Part shown: positions 12,901 through 23,300 of the stretch, one piece after another
Numbering within the stretch: the first letter of the stretch is position 1
Layout: each line of letters starts with the position of its first letter
NCBI GenBank assembly: GCA_023634235.1
Contig: JAMKCF010000031.1
Location: 1,116,001-1,180,000 of the forward strand
Direction of reading: 5' to 3'
DNA: 64,000 bases
From: Pisaster brevispinus
Lineage: Eukaryota > Echinodermata > Asteroidea > Forcipulatida > Asteriidae
The notes under the pieces: generated by a model
Database searches by the model: none
What the model was told of the DNA's origin: nothing
Seen by the model: the letters and a program-made list of their open reading frames with translations, nothing else
Translations under genes and position numbers: made by a program

Positions 12901-15900
12901 ATGATGAGCCAATTTGTATTGCTCTAGGTACATTCTGTAACACAATTTTTATTTTTACCTTTCTTCCTACATAGGCATGTCAGCCATGTTGGTTGGGACC
13001 CTGAAAAAGGCTTTGATGTGAGTATCTTGATGTCAATCAATTTTAAAATAAATTATCTGCTGAAAATGGACTCAAACACCGAGGAAGATCGACATTTCAG
13101 ACAGATATTTCACAATTTGGTACCTTAAGTAACCTTAATCGTTAACCCTTTTTCACACTACACAAATTTGAAAAATTGATTTGACCTTTTCACACTTCAA
13201 ACCCTTGTAAACTTTCGTGAACAAGCCATTTCCTTGGAATCAGCTACCCCTACTTGGGAGTGGGTTAACCCTGGGGTTAACAACTTGAGTGTGCATTTTT
13301 TCCTCAGGAAAATTGCAGCACAAAGAGTGCCACAAACATGGGGTGGTGGTGGGGTTGAAATCCCCCAGGAATTTCCTGGGGTTTTTATTTCCTGGGAATT
13401 AGTTCGGTACTGTGAAAAAGGCTTTTGTGGTTTTAGATCTGTCTTACCCTTATCCCTTTACATCCTAGCCATTTTTACCTACATGTGACCTTGATCAATC
13501 CTTCAATATCCTCCTCTCCTATGTTTGTTTGTTTGTTTGTTTGTTTGTCACTCCACACCAAATTGTTTGAACTTAGATAAGATTGGAATGCCTGACCCAG
13601 TGATAAGCAATTGTTATTTTGGGCCTAAGGCACTCAGTCCACCTTTTTTGTCAAAGAGGATCTAAAAGGATTTGGGAATGTCCGGTTTAATAATCTGAAC
13701 TAACGTGTCTTTCTGTATCGCAGGTCGAAGAGATGGATCCAGCCGTCAAAGATTGGTTTCGCAGGATCGGTGTGTCGGATGCCGACCTAAAGGATCAGAA
13801 TACGGCCATGTTCATCAAGGACTTTGTGGAGGAACATGGTGGTTTTGAGGCCATCAAAAACCTTGCTGGTAAGAAAGCAAACTTGTGATTTCTCAGGATT
13901 GTTACTGATTTCAGGATTTTCTCAAAACCTCTTTGAGCCTTCCAATTTAAAGAAAAAACAATTTTGAAAGAAATAAAGCATCGACTGAAGGGAAAAAGAT
14001 ATAGTCCACTTTGTACCTGTAGTAAATAAATATTTGTAGGTGATGCACAGAGTCTGTAAACCTGAATTGTAACACCTTGGAGGTTCTGGGTCTAGAATAA
14101 GAGGGAAGCCAGACCTGCAAGCCATTTTTCAGGAATTTTTACATTCATTCAATGCCAACCAAATTATGTGCACTGCTCGGCGTGTATTTTCATTTTTGAG
14201 GATGGCGCATTAGGCATGACAGACACACAGATTTCAAGCCTAAAACAGCTTCTTTCAAATAAACTCATGTGGTTTTATAGAAGTAAATGCACCAATGACA
14301 TGACCAGAATCTTAAAACTGTGATTACTGATTTAGATCATTATGTCACAAATTGTTACCTTGGTTTTGTTAAAATTTGGATTTGTTACTGGTAATTGGTT
14401 TTTTTTTCTCTTTCTTTTTCTTTTTCTTTCTTTTTCTTGAAGACACAGACCAGTCACCTCCTCCCCCTCCCTCTCGCAGTTCTGCTCCACTTCCTCCACC
14501 ACCCATGGCAAACCGTGGGGTTCCCCCACCGCCCCCAAGTCGAGGTCCTGCACCGCCGCCGCCCCTTTCTTCGTCATACCGTGGGGTACCTCCACCCCCA
14601 CCACCCTCACGTGCCCTGCCCCCTACACCCCCAATGGCAGCGCCACCCATGCCTCCACCAAGCACGCATCATCACTCGCGCCCTGCTGCGGCCCCAGCCC
14701 CACCACCCCCTATCCCATCAGGTGGAGGAGGAGGTCCTCCACCCCCTCCCCCACCCCCTCCACCAAGTGTAGGTGCAGCACCTCCCCCACCCCCTGTTGG
14801 AGGGGGTGGGGGTGGGGGTGGGGGTGGGGGTGGTGGTGGTGGTGGTGGTCGTGGAGGGCTACTTGGTGACATCCATAAGGGTATCGCCTTGAAGCGAGTG
14901 GACCCAGATGACAGACCACCTGCACCTGCTAGCACTGGGCGAGGGGCTCTTCTGGATCAGATCAGAGGAGGACACGCTCTGAAAAGGGTAAGGATGTAAT
15001 TCAAAGTGTCAGTGCGAAAACATTTTCCTAAAATGGCACTTAAGTTTTAGATTTTTTTTTTTTTAGATTGATTTTCAAGTTACGTTGTGGCCCAAAAATG
15101 TTGGCCAATACATGTACATGTACATCTAGTTCATGGCGGAAACGCCAAACTGTTTAAATGTTGTTTTGCTTTAAAATGTATCTAATTGTAGAAACCATAC
15201 ATTCACAGGACTCAACCTACAGTAAACATGGAGTTTGTTCCTCTCTATGGCGTGTCGTGGCCGAGCGGATAAGATCACTGGACTCAAGCTCTGGTGTTTC
15301 TGATCAGCAGAGTGTGGGTTCGAGCCCTGGTCGTGACACTTGTGTCCTTAAGCAAGACACTTAACCATGATTGCTTCGTCCTTCGGATGGGACGTAAAGC
15401 CGTTGGTCCCGTGTGTTGTGTAACGCACGAAAAAGAACCCAGTGCACTTATCGAAAAGAGAAGGGGTCCGCCCCGGTGTTCCTGGTTTGATCGGCTGCAT
15501 ATTGCGCCACAGCACCTTGTAAACCATTACAAGGTGCTATGTAAAGGAGTAGGTCTCATACTTCAAACGTAGCCCCAAATACCTTGCAGGTAATACTGAA
15601 TGTTAAGCGCTTAGAGGCTGGCCTGCAGTAGGCGCTATACAAATACAATATATTATTATTATTATATTTCAGATATGATTACCACTGACAAATAAAAGTA
15701 ATTGCACACAAAATCAGAAAATTAGAAGCCGTTTTCCTTGCCAGTAATTATACCCCGGGTCCCACACTTATGCAAGGAATTTGTACCACTTTGAGCAGTA
15801 ATGTACCCAGTTGTATCTTGGTCTGAACTAATCTTGATTATTGTTGACTCAACCTCGTTCCCTGAGGTGATCGATCTCGCCATGTCATTTTTGTTTCTTC

Positions 15901-17697
15901 CCAGCATGCGGTGCTCATTCATAACCCATGGTATTGGTTAGTTAAAATGTGCCACTCTATGCACATTTTATTTAGGCCTGTGGCCGATCAACTCTCTGCA
16001 CACGCTCAAGTATGGTATCCCGCAAAAGCATCAAGTCATAGAGCAACTGGTCCCTTCTCAATCTGCCATGATCGTGTGATATGTCGAACTGTATGCAGTG
16101 TTGGGTGACTGTAAAAACATTTGAAAATGGAGTCCAAATACTTGTACTTTGACATGCGCGTACTGCAAGCACCCGAAAAACACTCAAAAGTTTTTAACAG
16201 CCGTGTTTTTAACAACCAGTCACTTTTGGGAGCCAATCAGCTTTGTTTCTGAGTACATCCCTACCAGGGGTTAGTGACGACAGGTATCGATATGGTGTGC
16301 TGCCCATGGCAGCGAGGCTGTTGTTGGCTGTGCAGAGCTCAAAATACCCACTGGAACACTTGCCCTAAGTCAAGTGCCTTTTCAACACTGTTTATATTGT
16401 ACAAATTTACACTTTTAGCTCTCCAAACACAGACATTGTACAAAAAATTCAGTATATACAAAAAAACTAAATAAATAAATAAATAGTTTGGGCCTTTTAA
16501 AATAAATTGGTTGCAGTTTTTGGGACTAGATTGTCGCCATTTTATGTGCAATGATTAACCCTGCAGCCAAATTATATGATTTGTCAGTTATTCAAATTTT
16601 TGTAATTATAAAATTGTTACATATCAGGTCCTGAAACTTTGTGAAAATGTTAACAGCATTGTCTTGAGTACATCAAGAATTTACACAAAAACCAACTTGC
16701 AAAATTTGAAAAGGGTTGACCTATTTGTCAATTCCAATAAACCATGACATTATAAGAGCTATGTTCTTGGCTATTACTGGTTTTTCTGGATAATTCTGAA
16801 TGTGCCATAAGTTTTAAAGTCAAGGGTCACCAATTTGCCTAGCAAATTTATTTTTTGTTTCTGTTTCTGTCAACAGGTCGAGATGACAGAGCGTGAGTCT
16901 GAAGTAGCTCCGAGTGCCCCTCAAGATGGTTTAGGGTTAGCTCTACTTAATGCTCTTCAATCCAGGAAGCAAGTAATACACTCAGGTAAGTGATGTTGGA
17001 AGCTTTGCATGGTGTAGAAAATAAGAGGTAGCTATGACTAGTAAACTTGCGGAGGCGACCATGTGTAAATCTCTTTTGGGAGGAGTGTTGGCTTGCTCTG
17101 ATAAGAGCTAGTGTGGTTTTGACGATTGGAACAGTATACTCTGCTCGTCTCCTTCGGTTTATTGACCCCTTGTACGACACGGATCGCACCTCCGAACAAT
17201 GCGCGTCTACCATTTCAGCCATTTTGGGAGTCAATTCCTTTGTAAGGTGTCATTGCTTTGTGGATGGTTGGGGAATGGGGTGCGGTGGGATGGGGGTGGC
17301 CTTAAAGTTCAGAGTGGATGGGGATGGACAAACAAATCATGAGGCACTTTGAAGGCCCGGTATTAAACAAGCAGCCACGGAAGCCCCCCAGTCTTGGTGC
17401 CCCCTCAAAGGTTTTCCATAGACTTTCCAAGGGAAATACCCTTAGCAAATGGGGGGGGGGGGCAAAAAAGCCTCCCCCCTGCAGAGTTGAAATTCCAGGC
17501 CAGACTTTGGTCAACTCATTCATGTTTCTGCATATACTGTTTTCCTTTTCCACGGAGAATAATACTTATCTTGATTACTCTGGTGTTCCTAACTCAGAAA
17601 GTAGTCTTATGATCTTCTTTTTTTTCTCTGTGTAGATGACAGTGAAGAAGACTCAGATGAGGTGGATGATTTCGACGATGACGATGAGTGGGATTAA
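980..17697 (+). CDS. WASL: N-WASP/WASP-family actin nucleation promoting factor (11 coding exons, 516 aa)
   Basis: Coding exons: 980-1099, 1982-2116, 3343-3435, 4781-4880, 5760-5831, 12746-12872, 12975-13017, 13724-13868, 14443-14987, 16877-16985 and 17636-17697. All junctions are GT-AG and in phase (1551 nt). Order of parts seen: WH1 domain in exons 1-4 (LATAVVQLFL, VWEQELYNQF, ALNFANDSEANEF), a short basic/proline link, a lysine-rich patch followed by the CRIB/GBD (ADIGTPQDFKHVSHVGWDP), a long polyproline region with about 17 glycines, two WH2 motifs (LLGDIHKGIALKRV and LLDQIRGGHALKRV), a central helix, and an acidic tail ending DDDDEWD. By family knowledge it links Cdc42/PIP2 signals to the Arp2/3 complex at membranes. 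Two WH2 motifs favour N-WASP over haematopoietic WASP. Human N-WASP is 505 aa, so the length fits. The ATG at 980 has a good context (GAAATGG). Function is inferred from homology. Confidence 0.95.
1572..1852 (+). mobile_element. tRNA-derived SINE, family A (partial copy)
   Basis: The head resembles a Ser/Leu-type tRNA (GTCGTGGCCGAGCGGTTAAG as A box, GGGTTCGAGTCCC as B box). The body is shared with the fuller copy at 15249-15666 (CTTGTGTCCTTGAGCAAGA, AAAAGAACCCAG). It lies in WASL intron 1. Confidence 0.8.
5939..6046. mobile_element. Short foldback (MITE-like) element
   Basis: About 108 bp with imperfect inverted ends: GGCCATGTCCGGATTGGCAG on the left mirrors CTGCTAATTCGGAAATGGCC on the right, around an inner CACATGTTCATGTG palindrome. 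A degraded relative with the same GGCTGTGGCTAGATTGG-type arms lies near 12545-12645. Confidence 0.65.
6592..6890. mobile_element. MITE-like element with GCCCTTTTCACAC inverted ends
   Basis: A 299-bp block begins GCCCTTTTCACAC and ends GTGTGAAAAGGGC, giving perfect terminal inverted repeats of about 13 bp. The interior is unusually GC-rich (CCCCGGGGTA motifs) compared with its AT-rich surroundings. No clear target-site duplication was seen. Confidence 0.75.
7590..7840 (-). mobile_element. tRNA-derived SINE, family A (antisense copy)
   Basis: Read on the minus strand it begins with the SINE tRNA head near 7840 (CGAGTGGGCAAGGGCACCGG, then GTGTGGGTTCGATACCC) and continues into the shared body (CTTCGGATGGGGCATAAAGC, AAGAACCCAGC). 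It is in WASL intron 5. Confidence 0.75.
8478..8605. mobile_element. CTGGAATT...AATTCCAG short dispersed repeat
   Basis: About 128 bp starting CCTGGAATTAGACGGAGGCC and ending GATGAAATTCCAGGC. The ends are mutually inverted. The internal text (GTTTCCCATAGACTTT, AATGGAAGTGCCC, AATGAAAATGGCCTTGCC) recurs at about 17340-17505, 26337-26490, 47890-48040 and 58094-58256. Confidence 0.7.
8965..9090. repeat. Long hairpin element ending ATAGTTAATGGCC
   Basis: AAAAAATAGTTAATGGCC at 8965-8983 is mirrored by GGCCATTAACTATTTTTTTT at 9070-9089. Inside, a second hairpin is formed by TATCGAAGG and CCTTCGAGA, followed by GATTCTGCTAGGGTCGACAC. It sits in WASL intron 5 and looks like a transcribed-hairpin or MITE-type repeat. 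No coding content. Confidence 0.6.
9373..9822. mobile_element. Non-autonomous DNA element with AAAGGTAGGGTCAT ends (near full length)
   Basis: The left end AAAAGGTAGGGTCATAC mirrors the right end GATGACCCTACCTTTAA. The centre holds a palindrome, AACGATTCATGCATGAATCG, then GAGGGTTGGTGTC. The same architecture recurs at 11845-12060, 32205-32490 (inverted), 44885-44985 and 45510-45925, defining a family about 450 bp long. Confidence 0.75.
10550..10577. repeat. Poly-G tract in WASL intron 5
   Basis: An almost pure G run of more than 20 bases starting within GGGGCGGGGG. On the minus strand it gives a meaningless polyproline frame. It is a candidate for length polymorphism and sequencing error. 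Confidence 0.85.
11845..12060. mobile_element. Right half of the AAAGGTAGGGTCAT element
   Basis: Starts in the central palindrome (CAATTTATGCATGAATTG) and runs through GAGGGTTGGTGTCCG, GTACCCGCTGTTACCTC and ATTACGTTGACAGAAACC to a degraded terminus (GACTGTACCTTTAA). The left half is missing or unrecognisable. Confidence 0.65.
13145..13431. mobile_element. Diverged relative of the CCCTTTTCACAC MITE
   Basis: The left end ACCCTTTTTCACACTAC and right end GTACTGTGAAAAAGGC match the termini of the 6592-6890 element, and the interior shares CCCCTACT, CCCTGGGGTTAAC and CAGGAATTTCCTGG. It lies in WASL intron 7, between exons 12975-13017 and 13724-13868. Confidence 0.6.
14441..14987 (+). other. WASL: WASL polyproline / polyglycine / double WH2 exon
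   Basis: The largest WASL coding exon (14443-14987) follows a strong pyrimidine tract. It encodes SH3/profilin-type proline blocks ([13 protein letters not shown]), then about 17 consecutive glycines at 14800-14850, then both WH2 actin-binding motifs. The polyglycine DNA is GGGGGT repeated, merging into GGT repeats, so the run has probably grown by slippage. The reverse frames over this region are shadows of the low-complexity composition. Confidence 0.85.
15249..15666 (+). mobile_element. tRNA-derived SINE, family A (near full-length)
   Basis: This is the fullest copy. The tRNA-like head (GTCGTGGCCGAGCGGATAAG; B box GTGGGTTCGAGCCC) is followed by CTTAAGCAAGACACTTAACC, CTTCGGATGGGACGTAAAGC, AAAAAGAACCCAGTGCAC and TTACAAGGTGCTATGTAAAG. 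The 3' end is GGCGCTATACAAATACAAT with an ATT microsatellite tail. It lies in WASL intron 9. Confidence 0.85.
15835..15975. repeat. Dispersed repeat shared with 32930-33065
   Basis: CAACCTCGTTCC, TCGATCTCGCCATGT, CAGCATGC, TCATAACCC and a later AAAATGTGC occur in the same order at 32970-33062. Neither copy has a recognisable reading frame. Confidence 0.5.
17340..17505. mobile_element. CTGGAATT-family dispersed repeat (degraded)
   Basis: Contains CTTGGTGCCCCCTCAAAGG, TTTTCCATAGACTTTCCAAG and the end GAAATTCCAGGC, matching the family described at 8478-8605. A poly-G run (17451-17463) has expanded inside it. Confidence 0.55.
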
Positions 17698-17771
17698 TAG
17701 GCATCCCGAGGAGATGATGGTGTTCTTTGTCATTCCGTAGTGGCTTATATAATCTACAATCAATACAGTCA

Positions 17772-17802
<31 letters not shown>

Positions 17803-20331
17803 TTTGTTTATTCGACCTCAACAATACATGAACAAAAACAATACAAGGCAAATCGAAGAACTCTAAGACCAACAAAGCGAGAAAGGAGGTGAAGTATCAA
17901 TATCACAGGGTACACCACAATCAAAAATCCACTATCAATCCGCCATCTTTAATCAATAACCAATAATCAGAGACAAACAATCATTTCCCAATTGCCCATT
18001 TGTAAAGCACACATTCTTGAAGAATAAAGATTATTATATGATTATTTTGATCCAGAAATATGGGAAAGAATAATGAAGTTAGTATATTGACCATAAGATT
18101 ATAGTATTACAAAATTTTTGATAAAGTATAATGCACTTATTTTTCGCTAATCTGTTGTATATCCAAAAATGAAGTCTGAATTTTCTTGATTTTGGTGGGA
18201 GTATCTCTTAATTTAATGTACTTTTTTATTTAGAACAAAACCCCCAAAACATAAGTCTATCAAAAGCAAGGTTCAAACGTAAAGTAGTCTGGCCTCTTTT
18301 TTAAAATAATGAAATGTAGTATCCATTACTGTTATCAGATACAGGGAATGTGATGGCAGCTTCCCAGTATTGACACCTTGTGTTGATGTCACACATGGGC
18401 ATACTGTCTGCTTATTTAGGAGTCAAAATTCATGTAAATTTTATCCAACCGCGTGCGTGATTTACATAAATTGCGCAAGGCACAGAATCTTACTCCCAGA
18501 ATGGCGCGAGTAAGATTTTTGGTGTGATGACTTCAGGTGTATTGGGTCAATGGGAGACTTTTTGGGACACTACGTGGCAGCAGATTAACCAGGTAAAGCC
18601 ATTACTCTCAGTAATGTGCACATGCTCAGAACTACCTATACAATGGAAAATTACCTGGTAAGTCTGCTGCCACCTAGCGTTCCAGAGTCTTCCATAGGCT
18701 AACACATTTTCGTTTCTGGTTCTGATCAAGTTTTAATAGAGAAAATAGACTTAAATTTTGTAAACTGCTTACCAGCTAAGTTTTGATAGCTGTACCACAA
18801 ATGAAAGTGTTGAATTCCTTTAAAAAAAATAGTTGGTCTAGTTTTTGAAATAGCAACACTGCCAAAGTATTTCTTATGCAAAAAGGCAAAAAGTCACTTT
18901 TATTATTATTTTTTTTCTACTGAAAGTACAAAGAATAGGATTTAACACATATATAAATTGATGAGGCATTACTTTACTGAATAAGTAAAAAAGAATTTAA
19001 AAAGCAAAAAATATGATATATTAATTTTGTTTATGCAGGAATTTTATTAAATTAACAGCTGGCTGTAAGCTGTACACTTTTTTAGAGATAATATAAATAT
19101 GAGAATGATCAAAAGCTATGTAGCACTGGGGTATAGACGTTTGATTAAAGGTAGGGTTGATTTTAGTAGTTGTCATAGACCAGTATCCCCACTGGATGTA
19201 TTCCAACAAACCTATGAAAATTTGGGCTCAATTTGTCATTGAAGTTGCAAGGAAATAATGGAAGAAAAAACACCAGTGTTGCATAGAATTATGTGTGCTT
19301 TCAGATGTCTAAAAAGGGCTTCATGGCTAAAGCCTATCTCAGATTCAGATTTTGGGGTAAAAAAATCACCTCTACCTCTAAAACTGCATTACTTCAAATG
19401 GGGTTGTTTTAACAATGTTTTGTAATAGCAGCAGCTCTCTTGTACAATTTACCCAGTAGGCCTAACATTGCTTGTGGAGTAATTACTAAAAGTACACCCT
19501 GCCTTTAAACATTAATGTAGGCCTGTTAAAGAAAGAAATTCAAGACAATTTGTTTGTCTTGTAGTTAAAAGTTCCTGTAGTTATTTTGCTCAATTACATA
19601 TTAGCTTTACATACATGAAGTATACTATTTAAACAAAAAGTGATTTGGGAAAACTGAAGATCTTCCTTATTAATTTGAAACAATCTTTGACTAATAATGT
19701 ATTGCAGCTTGTGTAATTTCTGCTTCAAAATAAATAATGTATTTCTTACTTTTGACTAAAAAAAATCTCCTGCAAAGTGGATTTGATTGCACAAAATAGC
19801 ATGCTGGCAATAAATGTTCGACCTCATTAAAGAGAAGTGAATGAATTATACTGTTTGTGTTGTGTTACATATTTATGTCTTCCAGTTACTTTAAATGGAT
19901 GGTTTGATAGGGAAGAAACGGGAGTATGTTTTTTTTTTATGTTTATGATGTATGTTTTATTTTGTTTCATCATCGAATACATTTTATACATGGCCTCCAG
20001 TCGTTTGTTTAACTTGAAGGTCAAAGAATGCTATGCTATACTAAAGAATAAGCCTACTAAAACAAAAGGGAAAGTGAGGTCACTAGACTTGTGAGTTATG
20101 GTATGGACACTACATGAATGCATCATTTGGTTTAGGTCTTGGACAATTCCTCCAAACCTAACTGTGACCTAGTGATGTGTTTACCGTATCTCAAAATGGT
20201 TTACATGGTTTATGGACAAGGAAAAGTAATTAAAAAAAAACCCAAAGGAAACAAACAAACAAAACAGTCAATGTCGAATCAGCAAGGAAGAGAATTAACA
20301 GTTTGAATGCCTGCTCTAGTTGTTTTCTGTC
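17698..20331. other. WASL downstream region, no gene seen
   Basis: Non-coding AT-rich sequence after the WASL stop. It holds an ATT microsatellite at 17775-17803 and candidate polyadenylation hexamers AATAAA at 18023 and 19809, plus one foldback element listed separately. Short open frames here show no domain. Confidence 0.6.
18549..18700. mobile_element. Foldback (MITE-like) element with GGGAGACTTTTTGG ends
   Basis: The left arm (GGGAGACTTTTTGGGACACT, then ACGTGGCAGCAGATTAACC and AGGTAA) is mirrored by the right arm (TTACCTGGTAAGTCTGCTGC, then CACCTAGCGTTCCAGAGTC and TTCC). The arms are about 45 bp, imperfect, and enclose about 60 bp. Confidence 0.7.
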
Positions 20332-21611
20332 CCAACCATGGTAGGAGGAAACACGGAGGAACCACGGTAGGAAGAACCATAGTAGGAGGAATCACAGAGG
20401 AACCATGGCAGGAGGAACCACTGTAGGAGGAACCACATAGGAACCAACGTAGGAGGAACAACTGTTGGAAGAACCACAGAGGAACCATTGAAGGAGGAAC
20501 CATGGACGAACAATGGAGGAACCAAGGTAGGAGGAACCAGAGTAGGAGGAAACCACGGAGGAACCATATAAGAAGAAATTATAGTAGGAAGAACCATGGA
20601 GGAACCATTGTAGGAGGAACCACGGAGGAACCATAGTAGGAGGAACCATAGTAGGAGGAACCACGGTAGGAGGAACCATAGTAGGAGGAACCCTGGAGGA
20701 ACCATTGTAGGAGGCACCACGAAGGAACCATGGTAGGAGGAACCATAGTAGGAGGAACCATGGAGGAACCATGGTAGGAGGAACCCTGGAGGAACGTTCA
20801 TTGTAGGAGAAACCACTGAGGAACCATGGTAGGAGGAGCCATGGACGAACAACGGAGGAACCAAGGTAGGAGGAACCATAGTAGGAGGAACCCAGAGGAA
20901 CCATATAAGAAGAAATTATAGGAGGAACTACATTGTGTACGGGGGAACCATTGTAGGAGGAACCACTGAGGAACCATGGTAGGAGGAACCACGGAGGAAC
21001 CATGGAGGAACCATGGTAGGAGGAACCCTGGAGGAACCATGGTAGGAGGAACCACGGAGGAACTATGGTAGGAGGAACCATAGTAGGAGGAACCATGGAG
21101 GAACCACGGTAGGAGGAACCATAGTAGGAGGAACCCTGGAGGAACCATTGTAGGAGGAACCATGGAGGAACCATGGTAGGAGGAACCATAGTAGGAGGAA
21201 CCATGGAGGAACCATGGTAGGAGGAACCCTGGAGGAACCATTGTAGGAGAACACGGAGGAACCATGGTAGGAGGAACTACGGATGAACCACTGGTAGGAG
21301 GATCGAACCATAGTAGGAGGAACTACGGGGAAACCATTGTAGGAGGAACCACTGAGTAACCATGGTAGGATCGAGGAACCATGGACGAACAACGGAGGAA
21401 CCAAGGTAGGAGGAACCATAGTAGGTGGAACCACGGAGGAACCATATATAGGGAGGAATTATGGGGGAACTATTGTAGGAGGAACCACTTAGGAACCATG
21501 GTAGGAGGAACCACGGAGGAACCATAGTAGGAGGAACCATGGAGGAACCACGGAGGAACCGTGGAGGGACGGTGGACTGGAGGAACCATGGAGGCATGGA
21601 ACCATGAACGA
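20332..21611. repeat. Minisatellite, 1.28 kb, GGAGGAACCATGGTA-type units
   Basis: A dense array of 12- and 15-bp submotifs (GGAGGAACCATG, GTAGGAGGAACCACG) in irregular higher-order mixtures, with occasional AAGAAATTATAG and GGACGAACAACGGAGGAACC variants that recur at wide intervals. The array is purine-rich on the plus strand. Units divisible by three keep long frames open on the minus strand (repeats of MVPPTMVPPWFLL, up to 270 codons). No splice context, domain or flanking gene structure supports coding. Confidence 0.9.
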
Positions 21612-22774
21612 CCGCACCCACTCTCACAGGCCAACCTGTGAATATATTTAATTAAATTTGGTGGTCATTATAGTGATATAGTTATAGCTTATTTTGATTG
21701 TGGCGATCTAAATAAGTAACTGTGATAGGTTGGCCGCAAATGTTGCTTTATGACTGGCAGTGTTTATTTTCCTCAGGATTTTCAATAGTTGCCAATCCTG
21801 TCTTTAATTTGCCTTTACACACAAAAGTACAAAAACTTGCCTAGTTAATATTAACTTTTTGTAAGCACAAACTAGCCTGCCCCATATTAAGACAGTGCGA
21901 TTTTTTTAATAATTATTAAAAGTGCTGAATAGTTTTTATTAAAAGTAATGCATGCGTATGTCAATCACGTGTCCAGGAATCTGGAACTTAGATTTTTGGT
22001 AAATGTCTACTGATGCTTGAGGGATCGAACACAATAACGAGGTCATGGTGATGAGGTTGACAGTACCGCCATTGATCACACGGGCTTCTCTGGTTCGTCT
22101 TCTCGCTAAAAGAGACCGTACCTGCCAGCCAACCACCTCCTCGAAAATCACCGCTGAGTGCTGGTAAGGATTCTCGGTAGTCCAATGGATGTTTAGACTT
22201 AGATTGGCTCGTCTTTTGATTGTCTAAATTGGGTAGGGTCAGTGGGAAAAATGTTGAATTTATTTGGGATTGTTCGTCGGTTGGTGTTGAAAATGTTGGT
22301 GTTGAAAAAGTCAAATGCGTTTGTAATTTTTAGCGTTGCCGTTACGTTAGTTGTGTGTTGCATGCTGTTGTGTGAACTGCATTGTTCCAATCGGGCCCAA
22401 CGTGTGCGATGCCAATTCGATGGCCCTCATCATATAGATAGTCATACACTGTCATACGCGCGTAGGAATAGCTTGTAAAAATAACCTTTTGATCGGGCTC
22501 CAATCGGTCGTTGGAGGTACATGTAGAGTACCTGAGCTGATGATGATGTTGACCATGGACTCTGGACATTGGTGGAATGGAAGGATACGTAGAACTTTGA
22601 GAAACAATTGACCCTTTTTATTTATACTTACTAAAAATATAGATTTTTAAAAAATCTACAGGTTTTTTGGTTTTTGTTCCTTTTCTTTTCTAAATTTGCT
22701 TGGTGTTTGGGTTTTTTTTTTTTAATGAAAGGTCCCTGCTTATTAAATATATACCTCTTTTGTTTTAGCATTTG

Positions 22775-23300
22775 GTCTTTGGAGCCTTGCATGTGGATTA
22801 GGTTTTCAGTCCCAACCTGATTGCTACTCCTAGAACTATTCGGTTCGTTCCGCTATCGTCTCCCGCGACGGCGGCCATTTTTGTTATCGGAAGGCGACGA
22901 TTCTGAAAAAACGATGGGAATTTATCATTTTTTGCACCTTTTTTTGCGGAGTGGATTTTCTGGACCCACCCCGAGCTCACTGTGAAAACAATGAACACAT
23001 AGAGCCTATTTTGGCAAGCTCCGTTTTCAAAAGAGAAGTCCAGGTCCCCCCAGGTGCATAAACGTGAAGGGGAAAAAGTTTCGAATAGGATTTTGTACAT
23101 GATGACCTATGAGGGTCGGGGAGACGATAGCGGAACGAACTGAATAGTTCTAGGACTAGGAGTACCTGATTGCATGGGTTTTCCCCATTTTTATGTTTTT
23201 CTCCCACGGCTAAAACTGAACATCTCTTCTCATTTGCTATTCTGTAATTGTATTCACCATCTGTTACAATTGGTGCTTGCGCTGTTGGGCGTGTAACAAA
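22775..23300 (+). mobile_element. Dispersed repeat B, interrupted by a foldback insertion
   Basis: GCATGTGGATTAGGTTTTCA, GTCCCAACCTGATTG and, after the insertion, CATGGGTTTTCCCCATTT match two other copies in the window: 49142-49320 (GTGGATTGGGTTAACAGTCC) and 55606-55790 (GTGGATTGGGTTTTCAGTCC). A B-box-like GGTTTCGAATTCC in the 49-kb copy suggests that repeat B is itself tRNA-derived. Confidence 0.65.
22824..23163. mobile_element. 340-bp foldback element with 9-bp flanking duplication
   Basis: Long inverted ends: the left arm CCTAGAACTATTCGGTTCGT, then TCCGCTATCGTCTCCC, is mirrored on the right by GGGAGACGATAGCGGAACGA, then ACTGAATAGTTCTAGG. The element is flanked on both sides by ACCTGATTG (22815-22823 and 23164-23172). 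The uninterrupted repeat B copy at 55694-55702 carries that word once. A 9-bp duplication would fit Mutator-like elements; 8 bp would fit hAT. No transposase frame is present. Confidence 0.8.

Noticed and set aside
14332..14935. Minus-strand and alternative plus-strand frames across the WASL proline-rich exon
   Set aside because: They are shadows of low-complexity GC-rich coding sequence whose true frame is fixed by splicing and WH2 motifs.
20316..21627. Long overlapping minus-strand open frames (up to 270 codons) of VPPTMVPPWFLL repeats
   Set aside because: They are the translation of a minisatellite whose units are multiples of three; similar frames are open in more than one register and there is no gene structure around them.
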